From an uncultured Eggerthellaceae bacterium (GTDB lineage Bacteria > Actinomycetota > Coriobacteriia > Coriobacteriales > Eggerthellaceae): a DNA stretch of 64,000 nt. A program made the position numbers and the translations under genes. The DNA lies in the NCBI GenBank assembly GCA_910588985.1, contig CAJURO010000001.1, positions 62,001-126,000 on the forward strand, in the 5' to 3' direction. Numbering within the stretch: the stretch's first letter is position 1; the number at the start of each line of letters is the position of its first letter. Below are positions 41,930 through 50,380 of the stretch, one piece after another. The notes under the pieces were generated by a model. The model had not been told where the DNA came from and made no database searches. It was given only the letters and a program-made list of their open reading frames with translations.

Positions 41930-43428
41930 TGCTCATGGATAAAGCGAACATGGTGAATTTGACAGTACAGGAGAGTCAAGGGCAGCCTGAAGCTCAGCCA
42001 CAGGCTCTGCGCGTGGTGCAGGTCTTCTTCGTTGCGCTTTGTGCTCTTTGTGTGCTCCTTCCTCTTGTTGGCATGCTTTGGGCGCAAACGAATGAGACGA
42101 CGGAGAATCGGCGACTTGCTGAGATGCCTGAGCTCACGAGCGAAGACGGATCATTCAACGTGGACATCCTCTCTGATCTTGGCACGTACTTCGAAGATCA
42201 TTTCGCTTACCGTAATGAGCTTGTAGCGCTGAATGCCTATCTGCGCACGGGATTGGCGGCCACATCACCAGCTCCCTCGGTCATCTATGGACAGAATGGC
42301 CGTTTATTCTACGAAGGGACGCTCGATGACTACACGGGCAAGGGCGCTCTCTCTGAGCGCGGAGCTGAGAATGTCGCATTCAATCTCATGCTTATGCAGG
42401 GTTATGTCGAAGCTCAAGGCGCCTCGTTCCTCTTTACTATCGCCCCCAACAAGAACTCTCTTTATCCAGAGAACATGCCCTATTACGAGGTCGCTGGTGC
42501 GGATCGTACGATTGAAAAGCTCGAGCCGCTTCTCGAGGAGCAGGATGTTCGCTACGCCGACCTCTTCTCTCTCTTCAACGAGCGTGATGAGGATCTGTAT
42601 TACCTGCGCGATTCGCACTGGAACACCAAAGGGGCTCTTTTGGTCAGCGATGAGCTCATCGATGGGCTTGGGCGCATCCAGTTTGGTGCGCTTCCTGATG
42701 TTGAAGCAGGCAACGCGATCGATGGGTATGTAGGCGATCTTAACAGGATGCTCTATCCAGCGTGGCAGATCCCAGAGACAGACATCGCTTTCGAGGGTCT
42801 TAGCTGGTCGTTCGTCGAGGGTGATGCTGTTGATGAATCATGGATCGAAACTAAGAGCGGTCTTGGATTGCACCAGGTGATCGAAGACGGTCTGCTGATG
42901 TATCGCGATTCGTTCGCGAACAACCTCATCCCATTCCTCTCGACTGCATATGAGCGCGCTTATTACTCGAAGTGGGTCCCCTATGATCTGACGCAAGTGG
43001 CAGCATTGGGCGTGAGGGATGTGATCATCGAGCGCGCGGAGCGTCATATTGGGGACCTGAATGAATCACCAGCCATCATGCCTGCGCCGCGGTATGGGCT
43101 TGATCTCGAGTATCTGACGCAGCGTGATGACCTGCTTGCGCCTTATGGCGTGCATGTCGAAGAAGATGGGCCGTACTATCGTATAGAGGGCGCGCTTCCT
43201 CAAGGGTGTGGTTCGGACACGGATATCTACCTTGAAGTCTCTGATGGCAAGAGTAGTATGTTCTTCGTACCCTTTCATGTGACAACAGAGGGGAGCGATT
43301 TCGGTTTCGTGGCATATCTTGAGAAAAGCGCAGTTGCCGAGGAAGCGACCTGTAGGGTTTATGGAATAGATGGATCGAACATCATTGCGCAAGGCGATAT
43401 CGTTCTAAAGGAGGAGAGACAAAGATGA
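41929..43428 (+). CDS. DHHW/AlgX-like membrane-anchored protein
   Basis: Protein of 499 residues with one N-terminal membrane span (about 28-50, VVQVFFVALCALCVLLPLVG) and an extracellular SGNH-like domain. Family marks: ETTENRRLAEMPEL, a YFEDHFAYRNELVALNA stretch, and RDSHWNTKGALLVSDEL, the catalytic Asp/His-bearing DHHW-type motif. It shares bases with the end of the MBOAT gene and is overlapped by the next lipoprotein start. Such proteins complete O-acetylation of secreted polysaccharide. The last about 110 residues are less conserved and could bind the polymer. Confidence 0.85.
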   Translation: MLMDKANMVNLTVQESQGQPEAQPQALRVVQVFFVALCALCVLLPLVGMLWAQTNETTENRRLAEMPELTSEDGSFNVDILSDLGTYFEDHFAYRNELVALNAYLRTGLAATSPAPSVIYGQNGRLFYEGTLDDYTGKGALSERGAENVAFNLMLMQGYVEAQGASFLFTIAPNKNSLYPENMPYYEVAGADRTIEKLEPLLEEQDVRYADLFSLFNERDEDLYYLRDSHWNTKGALLVSDELIDGLGRIQFGALPDVEAGNAIDGYVGDLNRMLYPAWQIPETDIAFEGLSWSFVEGDAVDESWIETKSGLGLHQVIEDGLLMYRDSFANNLIPFLSTAYERAYYSKWVPYDLTQVAALGVRDVIIERAERHIGDLNESPAIMPAPRYGLDLEYLTQRDDLLAPYGVHVEEDGPYYRIEGALPQGCGSDTDIYLEVSDGKSSMFFVPFHVTTEGSDFGFVAYLEKSAVAEEATCRVYGIDGSNIIAQGDIVLKEERQR

Positions 43429-44219
43429 GGATCACAAGAGTAGGAATCGCAGCTGTGCTTATGGCTGCTGGGTTGTCAGGTGCGCTCATGCTTGGCGGGT
43501 GCAGCAGCTCACAGCAAGCAGAGGAACCTCAGGTTGTTGAAGAGGAGCTCGTCACCTATGGCGAGGATGGCGAGAACGCCGTTCATATGAAATTCATCAA
43601 TGAGACGGGCTCTCCTATTACCAATCTCAGCATCGAGCAGACCTCCCTTAAGGCTCCGAGTGAAGAGACTATCGTTCCTGTGGCCTATACGACGGAATGG
43701 CCTGAGGGCGAGAAGGTGCTCGTGTATGCCCTGCCGCTTGCGAGCGAGGTAGCGCCCAGCGAAGGCGACGAGGCAAGCAATGAGGCGATGAATGAGTCAG
43801 ATGGAATGGATACGCCTCTCATGAAGTCGCTCTTCAACGTGACCATCACGCTGGAAGATGGCGCAAGCTATACGCTTCATGATGTCTCATTCGCAGAGAG
43901 CGAAGAGGTTACGATTCGGATAGATGAAGAGAGCGCCCTTGCCTATCTTGTTTACACCGATGGCGATGGCGAGGTCAGCACCCTTGAGGCCGAGCGTGCG
44001 ATCTTCGACGCGGAACAAGCGCGCATCGCAGCTGAAGCGCAGGCAGCAGCGGAGGCGCAAGCGGCTGCTGAAGCTGAAGCTGCAAGACAGGCAGCTGCAT
44101 CGAGCAGCAAGCAATCGAGCGGTTATGGGTATAGCTCAGGCGGCTCGGGCTCAAGCTCTGGTTCGGGTGCATCTCAGAGCCAGGATACGTGCGTTGACGA
44201 TGTGGTTTGGAACGAGTAG
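43425..44219 (+). CDS. Lipoprotein of the acyltransferase operon
   Basis: Protein of 264 residues with a lipoprotein signal ending LGGC (Cys about residue 26), starting inside the stop of the DHHW gene with AAGGAGGAGAG upstream. The middle is a beta-rich domain (VHMKFINETGSPITNLSIEQ) with repeated strand-like segments. An Ala/Glu-rich helix (QARIAAEAQAAAEAQAAAEA) and a Ser/Gly-rich tail follow. No catalytic motif found. Presumably an envelope accessory of the operon; the function is not recognised. Confidence 0.82.
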   Translation: MRITRVGIAAVLMAAGLSGALMLGGCSSSQQAEEPQVVEEELVTYGEDGENAVHMKFINETGSPITNLSIEQTSLKAPSEETIVPVAYTTEWPEGEKVLVYALPLASEVAPSEGDEASNEAMNESDGMDTPLMKSLFNVTITLEDGASYTLHDVSFAESEEVTIRIDEESALAYLVYTDGDGEVSTLEAERAIFDAEQARIAAEAQAAAEAQAAAEAEAARQAAASSSKQSSGYGYSSGGSGSSSGSGASQSQDTCVDDVVWNE

Positions 44220-44241
44220 TCACGATTCCACATCGATAGAG

Positions 44242-44273
44242 AGAACAGGCTCCCTGATGGGAGCCTGTTTTTT
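44242..44273 (+). terminator. Terminator of the surface/acyltransferase operon
   Basis: Perfect stem AACAGGCTCCC (44244-44254) / GGGAGCCTGTT (44259-44269), loop TGAT, followed by T residues. Confidence 0.92.
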
Positions 44274-44364
44274 GTCGACAACGGCTCTTGTGGCAGGGCA
44301 CCTAGGGGTACATGGTGACGGTTCAAATGTCGTGCCACCCTGCCTGCCAGCCCGCAAGCAGGTG

Positions 44365-46062
44365 CTATCCCTGCTTGACGAGCTCCTGGGCCATCTCACG
44401 CAGCTTGAACTTCTGGACCTTCATGGAAGGCGTCATGGGGAAGTCGTCTACGAAGAACACGCGCTTCGGAACCTTATAGCGCGCGATACGCGGGATAGCC
44501 CACTCGCGCACATCGTCTTCGGTCATCTCCTCGTATCCAGGACGCGTGCGAACGAATGCACCTACGATCTCGCCGTACTTCTCATCTGGGATGCCAACGA
44601 CCTGCGCATCGAGTATGCCTGGCATCGTGAGCAAGAAGTTCTCTATCTCAAGCGGATAGATGTTCTCGCCGCCACGGATGATCATGTCCTTGATGCGTCC
44701 TGTCACGCGGTAATAGCCATCTTCATCGACCATGCCAAGGTCGCCCGAATGAAGGAAGCCATCCTTGTCGATTGCCTCTGCCGTCGCTTCGGGCATCTTG
44801 TAGTAACCCTTCATGACGTTGTATCCGCGGCAGCAGAGCTCTCCTGGCTCGCCAACACCGCAGGTGTGCCCATCGGTAGGATCGATGACGCGCACTTCAA
44901 CAGGAGGATGCGCGCGCCCAACGGTCTCGCACTTATGCTCGATATCATCATCCGCTGAAGTCTGCGTGAATACAGGGCTTGTTTCGGTCAGCCCATAGCA
45001 GATGGTGATCTCAGTCATATTCATGCGCTCCATGACCTCGCGCATCGTCTCAGGTGGACATGGGCTGCCTGCCATGATGCCCGTGCGCATATGCGAGAGG
45101 TCGAAGGAGTCGAAATCAGGGTGATTGAGCTCAGCGATGAACATTGTCGGAACGCCATAGACGGCAGTGCCACGTTCCTTATGAAGCGCTTGCAAAACGA
45201 GCCCAGCATTGAAGTCCTCCACAATGAGCATCGTGGAGCGATGGGTAAGGTTTGCCATAACGCCGAGCACGCAGCCAAAGCAATGGAAGAACGGTACAGG
45301 CAAGCAGACGCGATCCTCAGGACCGAGCTTTTGGCCTTCGCCAATATAGAAGCCATTGTTCAGGATGTTGCGATGCGTGAGCATGACGCCCTTGGGAAAT
45401 CCTGTCGTGCCGCTCGTGTATTGCATCATGACGACGTCATTGTTGTCGAACTGTGCTTGTGCCCACTCAAGGTCGGAATCGGGGCGGTGCTGACCGAGCA
45501 GGAGCAACTCGGGCACGCTGTAGAATCCGCGATGCTTCTCGGGCCCCATGTAGATGAGGTTCTCGAGGAAGGGATACGTCTCTGAATGGAGGAACCCACG
45601 TTGCTGCTCCAAGGATTCAGGCACAAGGTTGCGAATGATCTCAAGATAGTCGACGTCGCGATATGCATCTATCACGCAGAGCGCTTTCATATCTGACTGC
45701 TTGAGCACATAATCAAGCTCATGGCTCTTGTAGACAGGGTTCACGGTGACCATGACGATGCCTGCTTTCGCACAAGCGTACATGAAGGTGAGCCAATCAG
45801 GTATGTTGCGCGCCCATACGCCGAGGTGATCACCTGGTTTCATGCCGATGGCCATCAGGCCCTTTGCGAGCTGATCGGTCCTCTCGTCAAAGTCCTGGTA
45901 GGACCAGCGAAGGTCGCGATCGGGATAGATGACGAATTCATGATCTGGTTCTATGGCTACCTGCTCCTTGAAGTAAGCTCCGATGGTAAGCTCGGAGTGA
46001 AGCGGGTAGTCTGGCGATCCAGGGAGAGGGTTGCTTTGTGTTGTATCTTCGGCTTCGATCAT
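44365..46062 (-). CDS. AMP-forming acyl-CoA synthetase
   Basis: Protein of 565 residues of the ANL adenylating family. P-loop-like A3 motif YTSGTTGFPKGVMLTHRN at about 225, A5 motif CYGLTETSP, A7 motif HSGDLGMVDEDGYYRVTGR and the C-terminal A8/A10 parts with the catalytic Lys near SMKVQKFKL. Closest in look to medium/long-chain fatty acid-CoA ligases. An XRE-cupin regulator gene ends 22 bases upstream on the same strand, an arrangement common in anaerobes, and is presumably its controller. Exact acid unknown. Confidence 0.9.
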   Translation of the reverse strand: MIEAEDTTQSNPLPGSPDYPLHSELTIGAYFKEQVAIEPDHEFVIYPDRDLRWSYQDFDERTDQLAKGLMAIGMKPGDHLGVWARNIPDWLTFMYACAKAGIVMVTVNPVYKSHELDYVLKQSDMKALCVIDAYRDVDYLEIIRNLVPESLEQQRGFLHSETYPFLENLIYMGPEKHRGFYSVPELLLLGQHRPDSDLEWAQAQFDNNDVVMMQYTSGTTGFPKGVMLTHRNILNNGFYIGEGQKLGPEDRVCLPVPFFHCFGCVLGVMANLTHRSTMLIVEDFNAGLVLQALHKERGTAVYGVPTMFIAELNHPDFDSFDLSHMRTGIMAGSPCPPETMREVMERMNMTEITICYGLTETSPVFTQTSADDDIEHKCETVGRAHPPVEVRVIDPTDGHTCGVGEPGELCCRGYNVMKGYYKMPEATAEAIDKDGFLHSGDLGMVDEDGYYRVTGRIKDMIIRGGENIYPLEIENFLLTMPGILDAQVVGIPDEKYGEIVGAFVRTRPGYEEMTEDDVREWAIPRIARYKVPKRVFFVDDFPMTPSMKVQKFKLREMAQELVKQG

Positions 46063-46083
46063 GGGGATCAGGCTTCCTTTGCC

Positions 46084-46662
46084 TTAGAACGGGGTGTATA
46101 CGCATGCGAGGAACTTAGCGTTCTGGCCCTCATGTGCGCGTACCTGGTGTGGCACGATGGAGTCATAGTAGATGCTCTCGCCTGGATGCAGCACGAAGGT
46201 GTCGTTGCCGTATTCGATCTCGATGCATCCCTCCATGCCGTAGAGCCATTCCTCTCCCTCATGGCTATCGAGCTTATGGGTTGCTTCGCCATTTGGCGTC
46301 ACGGTGATGATGAAGGGATCCATATGGCGTGACGGACGTCCTGCTGCGAGGCTGAAATAGCTCAAGTCTCCTGCATCGCGTGCCGTCTGGAGCGACTTGA
46401 TCCTCTCGACCTCTTCCATTTGGTCAGCGTCTATATAAGCCGGCCCGAACGACTCATCGTCATCCATGAGCGTTCCAAGACGCACTCCGAGTGCGCGTGT
46501 GAGCTTGATAAGGGGCGCAAGCGATGGAGGCACTTCGCCAGCCTCAAGCGCCTCAATGACGCCCACATCGCAGCTGCAACGGTCTGCGAGATCTTGTGTC
46601 GTAAGGTGGTGGGCTTCCCGTAATGTCGTTATCTTCTTGCCAAGCCGATTTTCGTTTGCCAT
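46084..46662 (-). CDS. XRE-family regulator with C-terminal cupin
   Basis: Protein of 192 residues. HTH_XRE at about residues 8-63 (LGKKITTLREAHHLTTQDLA, then DVGVIEALEAGEVPPS) and a cupin sensor domain at about 110-190 (HEGEEWLYGMEGCIEIEYG, HPGESIYYDSIVPHQVRA). GGAGG precedes the ATG. It probably controls the acyl-CoA synthetase gene directly downstream and perhaps itself. A perfect palindrome 66-86 bases upstream is a candidate operator. Confidence 0.9.
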   Translation of the reverse strand: MANENRLGKKITTLREAHHLTTQDLADRCSCDVGVIEALEAGEVPPSLAPLIKLTRALGVRLGTLMDDDESFGPAYIDADQMEEVERIKSLQTARDAGDLSYFSLAAGRPSRHMDPFIITVTPNGEATHKLDSHEGEEWLYGMEGCIEIEYGNDTFVLHPGESIYYDSIVPHQVRAHEGQNAKFLACVYTPF

Positions 46663-46727
46663 GGAGCCTCCTTGAAAAATGTGTGTCGCTCATGATAGCT
46701 GAAAACGCTATGAAAATGATGGTTTTT

Positions 46728-46748
46728 GCCACTAGCGGAGCTAGTGGC
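46728..46748. promoter_or_regulatory. Palindrome between divergent genes, candidate operator
   Basis: GCCACTAGC (46728-46736) and GCTAGTGGC (46740-46748) around GGA form a perfect 9-bp inverted repeat. It lies between the XRE-cupin gene (-) and the NrdD-tail-like gene (+), just upstream of the TATAAT of the latter. There is no T-run on either side, so an operator is more likely than a terminator. Confidence 0.5.
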
Positions 46749-46754
46749 GCGGTT

Positions 46755-46760
46755 TATAAT
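46755..46760 (+). promoter_or_regulatory. Candidate -10 of the NrdD-tail-like gene
   Basis: TATAAT 31 bases before the chosen ATG at 46792. No good -35 at 16-18 bases, because the palindrome occupies that place, which would suit activator or repressor control. Confidence 0.45.
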
Positions 46761-46791
46761 CTCATCGTCCCTTATGACGAATCGAGGCCGC

Positions 46792-47070
46792 ATGCGTTAC
46801 GAGTACAAGAACGTTGAGCTCATTTGCGATACTGATATTGCAGAGGATGAGGCGAAGGCATACATCGAGAAGTATCTCGAGCGCGAGCCTGCGCTCACGT
46901 CACTTGACGTCAAGATCGATGGCGACTTCGCTGATGTGACCTACACCTACGATACAGGCAGGCCTTTCGAGCGCATTCGCCGTATCACGGGCTATCTCGT
47001 TGGCACTCTTGATCGCTTCAATGACGGCAAGCGTGCTGAGGAAGCCGATCGCGTGAAGCATAGCCTGTAG
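46792..47070 (+). CDS. Small protein resembling the glycyl-radical end of NrdD
   Basis: Protein of 92 residues from ATG 46792 (GAGG upstream). The first about 55 residues (start MRYEYKNVELICD) form a small alpha/beta part. The end RIRRITGYLVGTLDRFNDGK followed by RAEEADRVKH strongly resembles the C-terminus of anaerobic ribonucleotide reductase NrdD (pattern R-x-CGYLG, FNxGK, E-x-x-x-RVKH), but the Cys before GYL is Thr here. Such small proteins are often labelled as anaerobic ribonucleoside-triphosphate reductase. A full-length NrdD is not in the window. Whether it carries a radical is unknown. It precedes dinB by 14 bases. Confidence 0.7.
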   Translation: MRYEYKNVELICDTDIAEDEAKAYIEKYLEREPALTSLDVKIDGDFADVTYTYDTGRPFERIRRITGYLVGTLDRFNDGKRAEEADRVKHSL

Positions 47071-47084
47071 ACAGCTACGGTGCA

Positions 47085-48377
47085 GTGTCTAAATCCTCTG
47101 ATGCGCCATCTTCTCTGAGTGACTGGAATGCGCCTGCGATCCTTCTTGTCGATCTGGATGCGTTCTTCGCCTCTGTTGAGCAGCTCGATCACCCTGACTG
47201 GCGAGGTAAGCCCGTCATCGTCGGGGGAGATGCGGATGCGCACGGCGTAGTTTCAACCTGCTCATATGAGGCTCGTGCATTTGGCGTGCGCAGCGCAATG
47301 TCCTCCTCTCGTGCAGCAAAGCTCTGCCCGCATGCTATTTGGACACATGGGGATCATGGGCGCTACCGTGAGATGTCGAACATCATCATGGATATCATTC
47401 GCGATGAGACTCCGCTTGTTGAACAGGTTTCGATAGACGAGGCATTCGCTGATGTCACGCCAACGCGGACGAATCGCGAACATCCTGTCGAGGTGGCATC
47501 GCGTATCCAGCGGCGTGTTGAAGAGCTTGGCGTTACCTGCTCGATCGGCATTGGTACGACGAAGGCTCTTGCTAAGATCGCATCAGATATGGATAAGCCG
47601 CGTGGGCTTACGGTCGTCTACCCTGGCGGTGAGGAGGCGTTTCTTGCCGAGCTCCCTGTAAGGATACTCAGCGGTGTTGGCGCACGTGCTGAAGAAGCGC
47701 TTGGTCGATACGGGATCACCACGCTCGGACAGATGGCTCGCGCAGACGATCGGATCCTTGCGAGCGTATTCGGGAAGAATGCCGAAGAGATGCGCGCTCG
47801 CGCTTCGGGCTGCGATGCGTCTGGGATCAATACGGAGCATGAGGCGAAATCCGTTTCCCATGAGATGACATTCGCGCGTGACCTGAGAACGCAGGATGAG
47901 ATATTCGCCGCTCTTTCTACGATTCTTGCGAAAGTGGGACGCCGTCTACGTCGCAAAGGGCTCGCAGGCGCAACGCTTACGATCAAGGTTCGCTTTGATG
48001 ATCGTACGCTGCATACTGCGCAACGGCGGCTCTCGGATCGGACCGATGATGACCTTGCGCTCATTCCGCTTGCGCGGGAGCTTGTCATGCGCGTCTGGCG
48101 CCCTGGGATCAAGATACGCTTGCTCGGAGTTGCTATGTCGGGATTCAAGGAGGACGAGAAGGTGCAGGACTCCCTCTTCGACGAAGGAACATTCAGCGAG
48201 GAGGCAGACGCTTCTGACCTTCTCATCGAAGACGAACAGAAGAGGCGTGGGCTCTTGAGCGCAACGGATGCCTTGAAGGAGCGCTTTGGGGAAGATGCGG
48301 TCGTGTTCGGCAGCGAGCTCAAGGCTGCTGGCAATACCACAGGCACTGCGAGCAAGCATCCAGCGGATTACAAATGA
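47085..48377 (+). CDS. dinB: DNA polymerase IV (Y-family)
   Basis: Error-prone translesion polymerase of 430 residues. Catalytic motifs: ILLVDLDAFFASVEQ and VSIDEAFADVT, plus the HhH region GVGARAEEALGRYG. A beta-clamp-binding motif QDSLF occurs at about residue 364, and the end contains ATDALKERFGEDAVVFG. GTG start, with a poor ribosome binding site; coupling to the preceding small gene is possible. No LexA box was seen immediately upstream. Confidence 0.94.
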   Translation: MSKSSDAPSSLSDWNAPAILLVDLDAFFASVEQLDHPDWRGKPVIVGGDADAHGVVSTCSYEARAFGVRSAMSSSRAAKLCPHAIWTHGDHGRYREMSNIIMDIIRDETPLVEQVSIDEAFADVTPTRTNREHPVEVASRIQRRVEELGVTCSIGIGTTKALAKIASDMDKPRGLTVVYPGGEEAFLAELPVRILSGVGARAEEALGRYGITTLGQMARADDRILASVFGKNAEEMRARASGCDASGINTEHEAKSVSHEMTFARDLRTQDEIFAALSTILAKVGRRLRRKGLAGATLTIKVRFDDRTLHTAQRRLSDRTDDDLALIPLARELVMRVWRPGIKIRLLGVAMSGFKEDEKVQDSLFDEGTFSEEADASDLLIEDEQKRRGLLSATDALKERFGEDAVVFGSELKAAGNTTGTASKHPADYK

Positions 48378-48508
48378 GGTGATGGGCTTCGCATAGCACC
48401 ACTTGCCGATAGAGTTCTGGTTTATTCTACATAACTCATTTTGGCTCTCATCATGCTCGGGCAATTTCTATACAATGACGGAGTTTGGAATATAAGCGAA
48501 AGCGTGAA

Positions 48509-50374
48509 ATGTTAAAGCATTCAAAAGGCAAGCATATCGCATCGAAGAAGCCATTCGAGTGGAAAGGCAAGAGAAGCTCGTCCATTCGCCATGGCGATGA
48601 TGAGACGACGTCGCTGACCGAAGAGGGGTCTGAGGCTTTCGCATCTCCCGAGGCGCATGATCTTGGCGTTGACGAGAGCGTTGGTCTGCATCCTACTGCT
48701 GCCTCTCCTACGGCAGTATCGTCAGTCGAGAGCTCGCCCTTCTCATCTGATACGGGTGCCCAAGAGAGTGCCGAGAAAGCGCACGGCGCTGAAGGGGTCG
48801 ACGAGGCTGCTGTCACGCAAGCGTTCGCTCCTGTGAGCGCGGATCCTTCGAACGCATCCGCATCGGGGAGCGCAGAAGCGGCGAAGAGCGCTACGTTAGC
48901 CGCAGCGAGTGCTGTCAGCGCCTCTGCAGCTCCTGTGATCTCTATCAAGCCTGAGCGCGATCGTAAGAAGATCGCGAAACGGGCAGGCATCACCTTTGCT
49001 GTTATCGTTGGCGTCATCGCGGTTCTTTACTTCGCGGGCGTTCTCGCATTCCACGCACTGCTCATGCCGAATAGCAAGCTTTCATCGATCGACATGTCCT
49101 TCAAGACGAAGGATCAAGTGAGCGCAGAGCTAAACGATGCGATCGGCAAGTACAACTTCAAGGTGAAGGGCCATGGCATGAATGTGTCAATCACATCAGC
49201 CGAGGCAGGCATCGCGCTTGATTCTGATGGGGTTGCGCAGGCGATCATCGATTCGCAGGATCCATGGAAATGGCCGCTTTCCCTCTTCTCAGAGCGTGAT
49301 GTCTCTCAAGCGGTAGCAGATGCTATGAACGCAACGGGGCTTGCCGATGTCATTCAAGCAGAGGTCGACCGAGTAAATGCTGCAGCATATGCGCCCACTG
49401 ATGCAACGGTTGCTTATGTTGAGGATGCGAAAGCGTTCGAGGTTATCCCTGAAGTACCTGGTACGATGCTCGATACTGAGAAGGTCCTCGAGAAGACAAT
49501 CGCAGGTACGCTCGTGCTCGAAGATAACATCATCCTTACCAAGGATGCGCTCATCCAACCCCAGGTCTTTAAGGATGACAAGCGGTTGAGCAAGGCAGCG
49601 CTTGAGGCGAATCGGCTTGTAAAAGCGAACGTTACGCTCAATTTGAGCGGGACGGATATCGCTGTGGTAGATGCGAGCGTCATCTGGCCATGGGTTGAGA
49701 TATCGCCCGATTTCGCTGTTGTGTTCAATGCTGAGAAGATGAACGAATGGGCGGCTGATATTGCATCGAAGTGCAATACGGTTGGCTCAACGCGTACCTA
49801 TACGCGTCCAGACGGGAAGGTCATTACGGTTTCCGGCGGAAGCTACGGGTGGCGCATCAATAGCGAGAGCCTTATTCAATCCATTACGGATGCCATCAAC
49901 AGCGGGACCATCGGCGTGATCGATATCCCAGTTGAGCAGGAGGGCAGTGGATTCGTGTCGCTGGGGGGTCAGGATTGGGGCAATCGCTATGTCGATGTCG
50001 ATCTCTCCGAACAGTATGCACGCTTTTACGATGATACAGGCGCCATCATCTGGGAGAGCGCGATCGTCTCAGGACTTCCACGAGATGGTCGTGCTACGCC
50101 AAAGGGCGTGTACTTCTTGAATCAAAAGGCCTCTCCAAGCACTTTGATCGGCTATAAGCCAGATGGGACCAAAGACTATGAGTCGAAGGTTCAGTATTGG
50201 ATGCCCTTCAAGGGAAACTCCGTGGGCCTTCATGATGCCGATTGGCAGTCGAGCTTTGGTGGCAGGCGCTATCTTTCGAGCGGGTCGCATGGGTGCGTCA
50301 ATCTTCCCCCCTCGAAGGCAAAAGAGCTCTATGGCCTCATCAAGGTTGGCGACGTGGTCGTGGTGCATTCCTGA
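48509..50374 (+). CDS. L,D-transpeptidase (YkuD) with PG-binding region
   Basis: Makes 3-3 cross-links or attaches proteins to peptidoglycan. From ATG 48509 the protein has 621 residues; a TTG at 48485 in frame is another possible start. Cytoplasmic Ser/Ala/Glu-rich N-terminus of about 160 residues, one membrane span at about 166-190, two peptidoglycan-binding-like repeats, and the C-terminal YkuD domain with the catalytic Cys596 in SGSHGCVNLP. It lies 6 bases before murI, suggesting a cell-wall operon. Confidence 0.92.
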   Translation: MLKHSKGKHIASKKPFEWKGKRSSSIRHGDDETTSLTEEGSEAFASPEAHDLGVDESVGLHPTAASPTAVSSVESSPFSSDTGAQESAEKAHGAEGVDEAAVTQAFAPVSADPSNASASGSAEAAKSATLAAASAVSASAAPVISIKPERDRKKIAKRAGITFAVIVGVIAVLYFAGVLAFHALLMPNSKLSSIDMSFKTKDQVSAELNDAIGKYNFKVKGHGMNVSITSAEAGIALDSDGVAQAIIDSQDPWKWPLSLFSERDVSQAVADAMNATGLADVIQAEVDRVNAAAYAPTDATVAYVEDAKAFEVIPEVPGTMLDTEKVLEKTIAGTLVLEDNIILTKDALIQPQVFKDDKRLSKAALEANRLVKANVTLNLSGTDIAVVDASVIWPWVEISPDFAVVFNAEKMNEWAADIASKCNTVGSTRTYTRPDGKVITVSGGSYGWRINSESLIQSITDAINSGTIGVIDIPVEQEGSGFVSLGGQDWGNRYVDVDLSEQYARFYDDTGAIIWESAIVSGLPRDGRATPKGVYFLNQKASPSTLIGYKPDGTKDYESKVQYWMPFKGNSVGLHDADWQSSFGGRRYLSSGSHGCVNLPPSKAKELYGLIKVGDVVVVHS

Positions 50375-50380
50375 TAGAGC

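Noticed and set aside
43924..44958. 344-codon plus-strand frame spanning the lipoprotein end and the antisense of the acyl-CoA synthetase
   Set aside because: It crosses a strong terminator at 44242-44273 and is antisense to a recognised enzyme.
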